In this document: positions 31,257-40,689 of the stretch, piece by piece
Numbering within the stretch: the first letter of the stretch is position 1
How the letters are laid out: each line of letters starts with the position of its first letter
Assembly: GCA_947095535.1 (NCBI GenBank)
Contig: OX352772.1
Span: forward strand, 253,681,597-253,745,596
Length of the DNA: 64,000 bases
Origin: Poecilobothrus nobilitatus
Lineage: Eukaryota; Arthropoda; Insecta; Diptera; Dolichopodidae
Direction of reading: 5' to 3'
The notes under the pieces: generated by a model
Databases searched by the model: none
What the model was told of the DNA's origin: nothing
The model's input: the letters and a program-made list of their open reading frames with translations, nothing else
Translations under genes and position numbers: made by a program

Positions 31257-31371
31257 TTTTAGGTTTGCGTTGTTTTAATTGTAATAAAATACTAATATAT
31301 TTTAAAGAAAACTTGGTTAATTTATATAAAAATAATTGCACATAATTAGTTTTATCAGATTTTGCATCAGA

Positions 31372-31960
31372 AATTCATGGAATTCTTCTATTAGAACAAG
31401 AAAGCTTTTTTAATACAATAAAGGATGTATGCGGTTTTATGCTCTATAAATTGCATTGTATTATTAGACAAACTATAGAAGTTTTTTTTTTTTGATAACA
31501 ATATGTTTTCTTAAGAAAAATTATTGGACATAGAAAAGAATAATTATTATAGAATGTTTAACTCATAAGTGTTATATATATATATGTATATATTATTATT
31601 ATAACAATTAAGGGATGCATGCGGTTTTGTAGCACCAAATTTCTTTAAATCTATCATAAAAGATTGAAAAATTTTGTTAGTTAAATAATTACGCTGGCCA
31701 TTCACCGATTTTTTAGATAGATTTTTTTTTTCTTTTTATTTGATAACAATATTTTTTCTTAAAAAATTATTGAGTATAAAAATATAATTCAATCTATGTT
31801 CAACATTCTACAGTTTGAAAATATTTTTTCAAAACTTACTTTGATTATTGGAGGATATATGCGGTTTTATGGTACATTAATTTTTTTTGTTTTTGAGTGG
31901 CATTGAAAAATTCTCTATAAAAGTAATGTAAAATAATTAAAATTAAATCAAAATATAAAG
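31372..31960. repeat. Three diverged repeats carrying ATGCGGTTTT
   Basis: The motif gga(t/tg)..atgcggtttt occurs three times in direct orientation: near 31424 (ggatgtatgcggttttatg), 31615 (ggatgcatgcggttttgt) and 31854 (ggatatatgcggttttatgg), about 190-240 bp apart. Two of the intervals also share ttgataacaatat followed by tttctta and attattg (near 31494 and 31740). The region lies between the SSB-like gene and the plus-strand cysteine-rich gene. No ORF. It could be a promoter/enhancer or an origin-like array. Confidence 0.75.
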
Positions 31961-31981
31961 AACCACCGTAAAGTGCAAATA

Positions 31982-32013
<32 letters not shown>

Positions 32014-32031
32014 TAACATTTTTTATTAACA

Positions 32032-32493
32032 ATGGCAACAAATCACGAAATCATCAAGATGGGATACTCATGCTACGGTTTTCCGTGGGAGTTCCAAATA
32101 CTGGAATGTGCAAAAACAGGAAAGCCGTGTTGTGCAGTTTATAGATTTTGCGATTTGAAAGGTTTTTTGTTCGATCGCGGAGAAGATTTCAAAGAAATGT
32201 GTGAAGTTTACCCTCAGGAACTAGTATTTTGTTATACTTGCTTCCTCCGCAAAAACGAAGAGCTAGAAAACCGTAATAAGAAATCGTGGGCAGAAATTTG
32301 CAATACTCAATATCATATTGCGGAGTTTGACTGCATAGAAGAGGCTGAGGATTTCGTGAGCAAAAAAGGGCCTAAATGTCGTAGTTGTTCACATCAAAAT
32401 AAAATATACAAGATTTTGCATCAAAGTGAATACGAAGAGAAAGCTTTGGAAATAAAAAAATTTATAGAAAAAAGAGAAAATAAAATTTATTAA
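32032..32493 (+). CDS. Cysteine-rich probable zinc-binding protein, unknown
   Basis: 153 aa, ATG start shortly after an A/T tract. Many Cys: SCYGF near 13, ILECAKTGKPCCAVYRFCD near 24-42, FCYTCFLRK near 64-72 and GPKCRSCSHQNK near 120-131. The two C-x2-C pairs (CYTC and CRSC) could form a zinc ribbon. It is the only plus-strand gene in the right arm, beside the repeat array, and convergent to PolB. No family recognised. The 115-aa gene near the left TIR is a similar-sized protein with two C-x2-C pairs, but sequence similarity between them is slight. Confidence 0.6.
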   Translation: MATNHEIIKMGYSCYGFPWEFQILECAKTGKPCCAVYRFCDLKGFLFDRGEDFKEMCEVYPQELVFCYTCFLRKNEELENRNKKSWAEICNTQYHIAEFDCIEEAEDFVSKKGPKCRSCSHQNKIYKILHQSEYEEKALEIKKFIEKRENKIY

Positions 32494-32595
32494 AAAATTA
32501 AAAACAGTTTTTTTTTTCATTTAAATTTCATATATATATTTTTTTTTTTTTTCTTGCAGATTTAGATAACATTTATTACATAAGTATGTGGAACA

Positions 32596-35500
32596 TTAAA
32601 TAGTATTGACATTAATATTTTTGTGTCCCCATGAGTAAGTTTTTACATTATCAGGCAAAATATACTTCTTATCATCTAAATAACTTAAAGCTATTTTATT
32701 TAGTTCCTGCGTATAAATTGTATGTAATTTAGATTTGAAAACCTGCATATTTCTATACAATATTTTTTTATTTTTCAAGCAATTTCTATAATCATCTATA
32801 TCTAAATTATCTATCACAAACTTCTTAACACCTTTAGATTTCTTGATAGTATCATTTGTGAGCGTCTTTATAGAATACATTTTAGAACGCAAGCCTATAA
32901 ATTCTGTAATAATTTTTCCCCTCATTTCATCTTTAAACATTCCTAAAACTTTTTTATTTACAGAAGGAAAATTGTATGGATTATTTATCTCATAATCTGA
33001 GGTATCAAAATATTTATTAAGGTCGGGTCTTATTGTCTTATAAAAATCTTCGGTTTGTATAGTATATACAAAACTATCGGTATCCATATAATTTAGTTGA
33101 GCATTGCTTTGAAATTTTGATTTTATGTAATCATAATGAAAATTATACATTAGAACTTTTGATAATTCTAATATGCAAAATCCTGCATAAATTGGTTTAT
33201 TATAAAATATTTTAGTTTTTTCTAATTCTATTGCTATCAAATTATTTGTAAATACTGTTAAACTATGAAAATTAGGTTTAGCTATATAAGCTCTCGCTCC
33301 TAAATGTCTATATTTATTTTCCCAACTATCTACTATTTTAATTTCCCTATATTTTTCTACATTTTCCATCGTCTTGCCATAAACTGCATTATTTTGTTTC
33401 TTGAAAAATTTTTTGTCAAAATCATTTTTAGCATTTTGTCTATGGAAAGTATTTAGATCAATATATTTTTTAAGCCAATCAGATTGTTCAAATTCTAAAA
33501 TCCTATGAATTTTGCGTAGTATTAACCCATTTTTCAGGCATTGCTTAAGATTTTTATAATGGATAACATATTTTGATTTATTTTGTAATGTTGTTAGTAA
33601 TTTGCAAAGTTTTTTATTGGGAGGGGTTTCTTTTTTTGAGCAAAATGGTAAGTCGTTATGCAATTCATGCAAATAATCGGGATATTCTAAATCAACTTCT
33701 AAAATATACCCAAGTGATGAATTGTCTGAAATATTATTAACATCGTAATTGGTTACCAATGAATTTTCAATCCATTTAAAATTTTTATATGGTAGGTACT
33801 GTGACATAGCATAACCGTACAAATTTACGGCATCTAAATATATAATATATTGTGCTGGCTGTTCGGAATCAAATTTTTCTTTCATATATTTATTGTTTGC
33901 AAGAGAATGACGTAAAGAACATTGGCTAATACCTCCGCGCATTCCCTTTTTAATAAAATTAAACATATTAATATCAGTAAATAATTCCAATTCTATATTG
34001 GTATATTTGAGCATTGCTTGCCAAGAAAGACCCGGTGCTGTATAAAAATTAGCTGGATCTAAATCGTAGACAGTTTTACATATATCACGAAAACTTTCAA
34101 AAACGTCGGTCAATATTAACACGTCAGTTTTTAAATATATTTTTAAATAATCTAACATATTTTTACATTTAAATGTTTGCCATACCAAAAGGGCATGATT
34201 ATAATCAGCATCTGAACATAGCGTTTTTGTCAGCTGATTATAGAAAGCAATCTGAGGAGGTAAAGATTCATGCAATTTTGACCAGTCATCTAAATATTCA
34301 TAAGGAAATACACCTTTTTTTGTAATTAAATTTGAATTATCTGCAAAATATTGTTTAACATGTAATTTTTTCCTAATGTCTAAATTAGTAAATAAACTAT
34401 CAAGGCTCTCATCCATAAAACGAAAGCTATCAAGAAATCTGATTGAAAAACTAGCACCTTCTTCTATTAAGAATATTGTCTTAGAAAGAGAAATATATTT
34501 TTCTTTATTTAATGGTATTATATTTATATTACCACTTGTATAATTAAGAGCTTTGAATAATAAATGGCAATCATAGCCTGAAAAATTGTGAAAAAATACC
34601 GGGAAAAAATTCGGTTTTTTAAAATGTAAATTGCATACATGATGGGCAGGGCCCCTATAATTGCCGCTAAAGTGGCAATGATCTCTTATTCTATTTTCTA
34701 AATCTAAATTCTTACCGCAAATATGACAAATTTCATCTGTGAGCTGCCTCAGTTCTTCATCTAATGTTAATGGTTTCATGGGGATTGTTTTTAAATAATA
34801 TGCTTTGAATAAGTCCTTACAAGTCTGAACTAATGATAAAATAAACTCCTTTGCACAGTTTAATCCTACACATTCTACATATTTGTTTAATTTGTCATCG
34901 AATGAGCATTTTATAAAATATCCGAATGCAACTGGTACATGTTCCTTAATGTTGTTGGTTGATGATTGATCGGGATTAGGAGCACATGTTGATATCGATT
35001 TTAAAATACTCTCACAATCTGCATATATCACAAATGGTGCTTTCATTTGCAGTTGATAATTTGTATATTTTAAAATATTGCTATTTTCATCTGGTAATTT
35101 GCTGACAATTTTACCACATTCATCTTTGTGAATTTCCAAGTTTGAAATATTGGTGAAATGCTTCAAACAACTATTGCAAATAAAAATTCTGCTTTTATGC
35201 GATGTTAAAGATGTTCGGATTAATCTCGATAAGTCTTTTATGTAAACAAAATGGTAAACATTAGCCTCTTCAATTAATAGCAAATTAATGTGGTATTGCT
35301 TTTCTTTTTTCGTTAAATAATATGAACCAATTACTTGATATTTATAATCTTTATTTAAGTCGAGCCCAAAAATTTTCACGCTTATATCAATATTGATTTT
35401 CTCAAACTCTGAGATTTTATCAATTTTTATTGGAAACAATATATTACCAAATTTCAAAATTTTCCCATTATTTAAATTTATACTGGATGCTGATATATCA

Positions 35501-36261
35501 TTTATATTGTAAGAAGACGGATTCCACGGCATAGAAGAAACCGGCTTCAAAGCAGAAATCAATGCCCATTTGAAGCAGAATTCATCTTCGTTGTGTACGT
35601 TAATACAGGCTTTCTTTTTTTCCACAGATTTAGGAAGTTTAACATATGTAGATCCTCTTATGGGTTGATACTTATTTATGTTTATTTCCACTCCAACAAT
35701 TCGTATTAATGCCCATCCGCTATCTTTCTCTTGAAACTCCTCACTTTTCTTAGTTATAAATTCAACTGCATCATCATAAGCAGGATTTATATCTTCATCG
35801 TTTATAATTATCCTCATTTTTGTTTGAAAAGATTTTATGCTTAATTGTAAATCATCTTCATCATTAGCAGAAATTTTAATATATTCAGCAAAAAATTCAA
35901 CATTCATTTTAAAGCTTTGATGATTTAGTATTGATCTCTGAAGAACGGCTACAAAATCATCTTTAATATTCGTTAAAAATTCTCTTGGATTAATCAGTTC
36001 TTCATTAACATTATCAATTAAAAATGTTTGAATCCTATTTTGAAAAGATTGATTTATCATTCTCAAGTGTGGCTGCAATTTTTCAGCTGCATTGGTTTTA
36101 TGCATATTTGTTCTCAAATGATGACTCCAATTTGATGTTAAGATATCACATTTCGTGCAATATTTATGCGCTTTCATGTGACGTTGCAAATTAAATTTAT
36201 TTGAAAATTCTTTCTTGCAAACACTACAATTAAATTCGCACTTTATTCTTTTAACATCCAT
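32596..36261 (-). CDS. POLB: Protein-primed type B DNA polymerase
   Basis: 1221 aa, intact. I take the ATG at 36261, because the two codons upstream need a TTG start. It copies the linear genome from a terminal protein primer. Domains (ATG numbering): two C2H2-like fingers (8-55); N-terminal region with NEDEFCFKWALISAL (about 224-238); zinc finger FICNSCLKHF...HKDEC (360-381); exonuclease I IYADCE (Asp415/Glu417); an endonuclease-VII-like zinc/HNH block CHICGK...RDHCHFSGNYRGPAHH (512-541); Exo II HNFSGYD (558-564); Exo III YLKTD (709-713). KGMRGGIS (772-779) fits the YxGG box. Then motif A YLDAVNLYGYAM (808-819), motif B KKQNNAVYGK (954-963) and motif C NYMDTDS (1057-1063). Transcribed away from the right TIR. 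Confidence 0.95.
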   Translation of the reverse strand: MDVKRIKCEFNCSVCKKEFSNKFNLQRHMKAHKYCTKCDILTSNWSHHLRTNMHKTNAAEKLQPHLRMINQSFQNRIQTFLIDNVNEELINPREFLTNIKDDFVAVLQRSILNHQSFKMNVEFFAEYIKISANDEDDLQLSIKSFQTKMRIIINDEDINPAYDDAVEFITKKSEEFQEKDSGWALIRIVGVEININKYQPIRGSTYVKLPKSVEKKKACINVHNEDEFCFKWALISALKPVSSMPWNPSSYNINDISASSINLNNGKILKFGNILFPIKIDKISEFEKINIDISVKIFGLDLNKDYKYQVIGSYYLTKKEKQYHINLLLIEEANVYHFVYIKDLSRLIRTSLTSHKSRIFICNSCLKHFTNISNLEIHKDECGKIVSKLPDENSNILKYTNYQLQMKAPFVIYADCESILKSISTCAPNPDQSSTNNIKEHVPVAFGYFIKCSFDDKLNKYVECVGLNCAKEFILSLVQTCKDLFKAYYLKTIPMKPLTLDEELRQLTDEICHICGKNLDLENRIRDHCHFSGNYRGPAHHVCNLHFKKPNFFPVFFHNFSGYDCHLLFKALNYTSGNINIIPLNKEKYISLSKTIFLIEEGASFSIRFLDSFRFMDESLDSLFTNLDIRKKLHVKQYFADNSNLITKKGVFPYEYLDDWSKLHESLPPQIAFYNQLTKTLCSDADYNHALLVWQTFKCKNMLDYLKIYLKTDVLILTDVFESFRDICKTVYDLDPANFYTAPGLSWQAMLKYTNIELELFTDINMFNFIKKGMRGGISQCSLRHSLANNKYMKEKFDSEQPAQYIIYLDAVNLYGYAMSQYLPYKNFKWIENSLVTNYDVNNISDNSSLGYILEVDLEYPDYLHELHNDLPFCSKKETPPNKKLCKLLTTLQNKSKYVIHYKNLKQCLKNGLILRKIHRILEFEQSDWLKKYIDLNTFHRQNAKNDFDKKFFKKQNNAVYGKTMENVEKYREIKIVDSWENKYRHLGARAYIAKPNFHSLTVFTNNLIAIELEKTKIFYNKPIYAGFCILELSKVLMYNFHYDYIKSKFQSNAQLNYMDTDSFVYTIQTEDFYKTIRPDLNKYFDTSDYEINNPYNFPSVNKKVLGMFKDEMRGKIITEFIGLRSKMYSIKTLTNDTIKKSKGVKKFVIDNLDIDDYRNCLKNKKILYRNMQVFKSKLHTIYTQELNKIALSYLDDKKYILPDNVKTYSWGHKNINVNTI

Positions 36262-36292
36262 TTTCAATTTATTTTGCTTTTAAATTATTTTA

Positions 36293-36301
36293 TTTTATAT
36301 A
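36293..36301 (-). promoter_or_regulatory. TATA-like element before PolB
   Basis: tatataaaa on the minus strand, 32-40 bp ahead of the PolB ATG at 36261. Similar spacing to the TATA boxes at 26299 and 27946. Confidence 0.35.
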
Positions 36302-36502
36302 TGTAATTGCACCTTCAAGTTTAAAAACTTAATAATTGCCAAATTTAATTTTCTCTGTTTTGAATACTCTATTATCAATCTTATTATTTCTTAATTATAA
36401 ATAAAAACCAAAACAAAATTTTCGGATTTCTTTGAATTAAAATCTTTTAAATTTTATAATCTCTTATCAGCATTACCAAAAGGTTTTTAGTTTGTTAGAA
36501 AC

Positions 36503-37154
36503 GTTAAAAAAAATTTTTTGTTGTGTTTTTCTTTTTATTTGTTCTTTTTTTCTTATCATACATTGTTTTGCCGACGGCATTTGTTTTCATATATAAAAAA
36601 ATAAAATTTTTTAGTTTTTAAAAATTTTTTCTAATATATAGGTAATTTATTTTTTCTTTTCTTCTTTAATATTTAAAACAAAACGGAATCCCCCTAACGT
36701 CATTTCAGTTTTCAGTTTAAGAAAATTGCCACCGCAACAGCCACTGTCCACCACCACCTCCACCGATCTAGGTGTTTCAATATCAACGACACACACACAC
36801 GATCGTTGAAAGATCTTTCAAATTGTTAACTCGCTTCATACTCGTTTCAATTCAATTCAAAGTCACAAACATAATAACCTCTTTTCTAATATAAAAACTA
36901 TCAAAGACACAATGTACTAAAATTACTTTTTAACTCGCTTCAATCCAAACCAAAGTCACAAACCTACCAACCTCATTTATAATATAAAAAATATCAAAGA
37001 CACAATCTACTCAAATTCCTCATTCTACACTACCGACATCTGACGCTTTTTCATTGAACCCTCTAGCTTAGACAATTTTCTACCATTTAAAATACATACC
37101 AAAGACATTTTTCCTCATCGCTCCATATATCCGCAACCCCATATCCTAACTACT
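36503..37154 (-). repeat. Right terminal inverted repeat (652 bp)
   Basis: Complement of 20145-20796 with about six substitutions. The outer end is ...ctaactact at 37154, followed directly by the target duplication. Contains the ggaatccccc complement of the kappaB-like motif at 36685-36694. Confidence 0.93.
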
Positions 37155-37160
37155 ATATCG
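37155..37160 (+). repeat. Right 6-bp target-site duplication (atatcg)
   Basis: Exact match to 20139-20144. Confidence 0.93.
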
Positions 37161-37329
37161 GTAATTTCTCTTCTAAGTTTTAAAGTTTTTAAATTAATTA
37201 AATTAAATCTACTTTCATAAGGAGGTAAAATAAAAGGATTATTCCAAGCAAGGTTTGTGAAATCAAACTAAAAGTATATATGAAAATGAAATCAAACAAG
37301 GCATAACGAATAAAATTTTTTTGAATAGA

Positions 37330-38030
37330 TTAGAAATTTTAATGTTACAGTGTCGAATGAAGGTAGTAACATCATTAACGGACAAAATAGAAAAAAGCGC
37401 TCCCAAATGCCTTCTTTATGGTACTCCTGAGTTTACTGGAAAAGGTTTAGAAGCCCAAGATATAAAGACAACACTGTAATTTTTGTCCTTCAGATAGGAA
37501 TTTACCTACTTAATAAAACGTTCAGGGAAACCATACTTTTTTAATTTTAATAAAATGGTACTGTGGGGTAAAATATCAAATGCCTTGCTAAAATTGATAT
37601 ATATAACATCCGTTTGACATCCATTCAACAAGATTTGTGGTGGTTGACTTATGTTTCACGAAATCATGCTGGTTATCAGAAATAATTTTAGAACACTGAT
37701 AATAAATTAAATCAAAAACTATTACTTCAAATACTTTAGGTATTGCTGACAATTTAGCTATCGGACGATAATTGTTAACAATATTTTTTTTATCTTTCTT
37801 AAAAATAGGTCTAATAAATGCTTTCTTCCAAATAATCGGAAAAATATCTAGATTAAGAGAAGCATTAAAGAGAATACATAATGAAAGAGAAAGGGTATCA
37901 AAACAGTTTATTAATATACTTTCTGGAATGCCATCTGGTCCAGGGAAACAGTTTAGTTTAAGTTTATCTAAATACTGTTTTACTTGAATATCAGTTATGT
38001 GTGCATTTAAAGAAGAAACTTCATTATTTC
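37330..38030 (-). pseudogene. LINE reverse transcriptase fragment, minus strand
   Basis: Minus-strand reading gives RT motif 1 (FPGPDGIPESIL, near 37945-37910), WKKAFIRPIFKKDKKN (motif 2, near 37830), NNYRPIAKLSAIPKVFE, a DNQHDFVKHKST segment near 37650 and INFSKAFD with ILPHSTILLKL (motif A, near 37590-37550). Motif B is beginning near 37400-37380 (NSGVP) where it ends; motif C is not seen. Several stops and frameshifts. Differs from the families at 12837-17653. Confidence 0.75.
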
Positions 38031-38689
38031 TATTTATATGACTGAAATTATTAATATCTGCATAAAAAGTAGAATCAGAGTAAGGTAGTTGGTGGCGGTT
38101 AGTTGTTGCGTTCAGACGTATTTTTACCAGCGGAAAGCAATTATTTTTTATTGAATTCTAAATTACTAAATAAACAAAATTTTATAAATTAAAAAAAAAA
38201 ACAAAGAACAAAGAACACAAATATAAAAAAGAAGAAAAACATTTTTTTTAAATATTTAAAATAGTTCTAAATACTTTCGCGATTATTTTTTTTAATTATT
38301 AAATCAACGGGATCAATTATTAAATCAATAAAAATTTTCAAATAAACATTATATTTTGTACATGAACTTTTATTATATGATTTACTTACTATAAAACAAA
38401 TCTAAATAAAAAATAAAAAAAATATAATAAAAAAAAAATCGAAATGAAAAAATTATATAAAAAAAAAGAAAATCAAAAAAAAAAATAAATAAATAAAGAC
38501 AATACATAATACACATAAAATAAATCTGTGAAGTGCTCTGGAAAGCAAAATGGCCAATTGTATCTTTTGTACAGAGAAATTAAAGTGAAAGGTATCACCA
38601 AATGTTTCTGATAAGTTTTGATCATAAACCTAGTAAAAATACACAGATAAAGTTCAAAACGATTTTGGATTATGAAAATATATCTAATA

Positions 38690-40540
38690 ATATTATATGT
38701 CAAAATTAGAGTTATATAGAAACTTTGATGATCTATTATCCGATTTTAGTTCAATCATCTGCAATAATACGCGAACGATTCCATTAACTAATAATAATAA
38801 GAAAAATTGCTGGATGAACAGTAATATTCTAAATAAAATTAAAATAAAAGATTCTTTAAGTTCAAAAAGAAGTATCCGAACAACTTACACATCTCAGAAC
38901 TCTATAAAACAAGTCAACTTGATGTACAACGGTTAATTACGCAAGCAAAAATTGATTTTTATTCGAATGAAGTATAACGGAATCCAAATAATAGTAAACA
39001 CTTATGGAATGTGTACAAAAAAATTATGTTAAATACAGATAGTCTAAATTCTAATACAGAAATCAAAATTCTTGAGAATCTTAATAAAAGAATTGACAAT
39101 GATCAAGACATAGCAAACACCAAATTTATACATACCAAATTTATTAAAAAATATTCTGATAAATTAATCCCAATTTTAATTAAATTTGTTAATTCTGCTT
39201 TCAAACTTCAATTTTTCCACAATCTTTAAAAACTGCGATAGTAACTCCAATATTTAAAAAAGGAAGAACAGATATTTGTTCAAATTATCGTCCACTCTCA
39301 TTTTTACCTGCTTCCTCTAAGATATTTGAAACCCTTATTAGGAAACGACTTGAAGTATTTTTATACAATAACCCAATTTTAAGCAAAGAACAATTCGGAT
39401 TTGAAAAATACTCCAACACAACATCTGCTTGCCTCACCATTACTGATTTTATCTCAAAAAGCATAGATAATAAAAAGTTTGGGCTTGAGTATTTTTAGGC
39501 ATACAAAAAGCATTTGACTGTGTCAACCATGATATTCTGCTTTTAAAACTATCTAAATTAAATGTTAGTGCAAATCATATAAGCTTCTTTAAAAGCTACT
39601 TATCAGATAGGAAGCAAATAGTACGTGTTAATTCTATAATAAGTCAATCAAAGACTATTAAAATTGGAGTACCACAAGGATCAATCCTAGGTCCTGACTT
39701 GTTTAAAATATACACCAATGATATGGCTCGTATAAATTTAAAGGGTTCCCTCCAGCTTTATGTAGATGATGCTGTTTAAAAATACGCATAGCAAAATGAA
39801 AATGAGCTAATAAACTCAATAATGCATGACCTAGGAAGAATCGATGAGTTCTTAAAGAACAATCGCCTGCTACTAAATATTAATAAAACTAAAATAATAT
39901 TTTTTGATAATAAAAATTTTTGTAAATCTTCTATTTCTTACAACAACCATATTATTGAATCTGTTAAATCGTTCAATTACCTAGGGTTGGTCATAGATAT
40001 CAAATTAAAATAGTTCGAGCATATTGATCACTTAATAAAGATAACTAGTCCATATATTTTTATTCTAAAACGACTTCGCAACTGTTTATCAAAATTAGCT
40101 TTATTCTCTATCCATATTCTCGTCATATATTTTATCTAATGTAATATACTTAAATCCTATTTGGAACAACGCTCCAAATTTTATGCTTAATAAATTAGAT
40201 ATCCTATTCAAAAAATCGATTAAAATTATTCATAAATAGTCAGTATTATATCCCACTAATAAATTATATTCTGAAAAATATCTTAGCTTCTCTACTATTT
40301 ATGAGTATGAAATGTACATTTTATCATATAAAATTATTAACAACCTAATTAAGCACAGTTTCGTTCTGCAAAGAATGATGGATCTCATATACTCAAACTA
40401 GAAATAAAGCACATTTCTATCTGTCTTTATTTAAAACTGATAGACAGAAAAATAATTGTTTATACAACTGCCTAAAAAAATTCTACGAATTGCCAAGTAA
40501 TTTAAAAGAGGTTGAATATTTAAAAAATTAATTAAAAAAT
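38690..40540 (+). mobile_element. Non-LTR retrotransposon fragment (same family as 18340-19990)
   Basis: Broken ORF2. Linker region at 38697-39230, with FIKKYSDKLIPILIKFVNSA closely matching FIKKYSDRLAPILVKFINNS at the first copy. RT motif 2 (near 39245-39290: NYRPLSFLPASSKIFETLI), FDCVNHDILLLKLSKL (motif A, near 39515), IGVPQGSILGPDLFKIY (motif B, near 39665) and LYVDDA (motif C, near 39755). Late domain (39822-40013) and C-terminal segment with NPIWNNAP (near 40155). The YVDD box is present but at least six stops or frameshifts interrupt it. Confidence 0.82.
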
Positions 40541-40689
40541 ATATTTATAAAATAAATTTTTAAAAAATATTTATAAAAATATAAAATATTCTAGAAATGA
40601 ACTAAACTGAAATTTGAAAACAAGAAGAAGGTAGAAATGAAAATGAAGTATTGATGGAACATTAAAATTATATTAACCAAGTTTAATTT

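Larger units (their letters stand above)
20145..37154. mobile_element. Complete adintovirus-like Polinton/Maverick element
   Basis: About 17,010 bp bounded by ~652-bp inverted repeats, AG...CT termini and an exact 6-bp target duplication. It carries a full virus-like set: chromodomain retroviral-type integrase, A32-like packaging ATPase, adenain-like protease, penton-like and double-jelly-roll capsid proteins, a phospholipase A2 protein like parvovirus VP1, a fibre-like protein and protein-primed polymerase B. The PLA2 protein and this capsid type are what separate adintovirus-like elements from classical Polintons. INT, ATPase, penton-like, MCP and PolB frames are unbroken. The SSB-like gene is frameshifted and the protease lacks an obvious upstream start. 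Either a recent insertion or an endogenised viral genome. Confidence 0.93.

Noticed and set aside
37250..37275. Match tttgtgaaatcaaactaaaa to 19403-19424 as a second target duplication of the element
   Set aside because: It lies about 90 bp outside the proven 6-bp duplication; more likely a scrap of the same LINE family.
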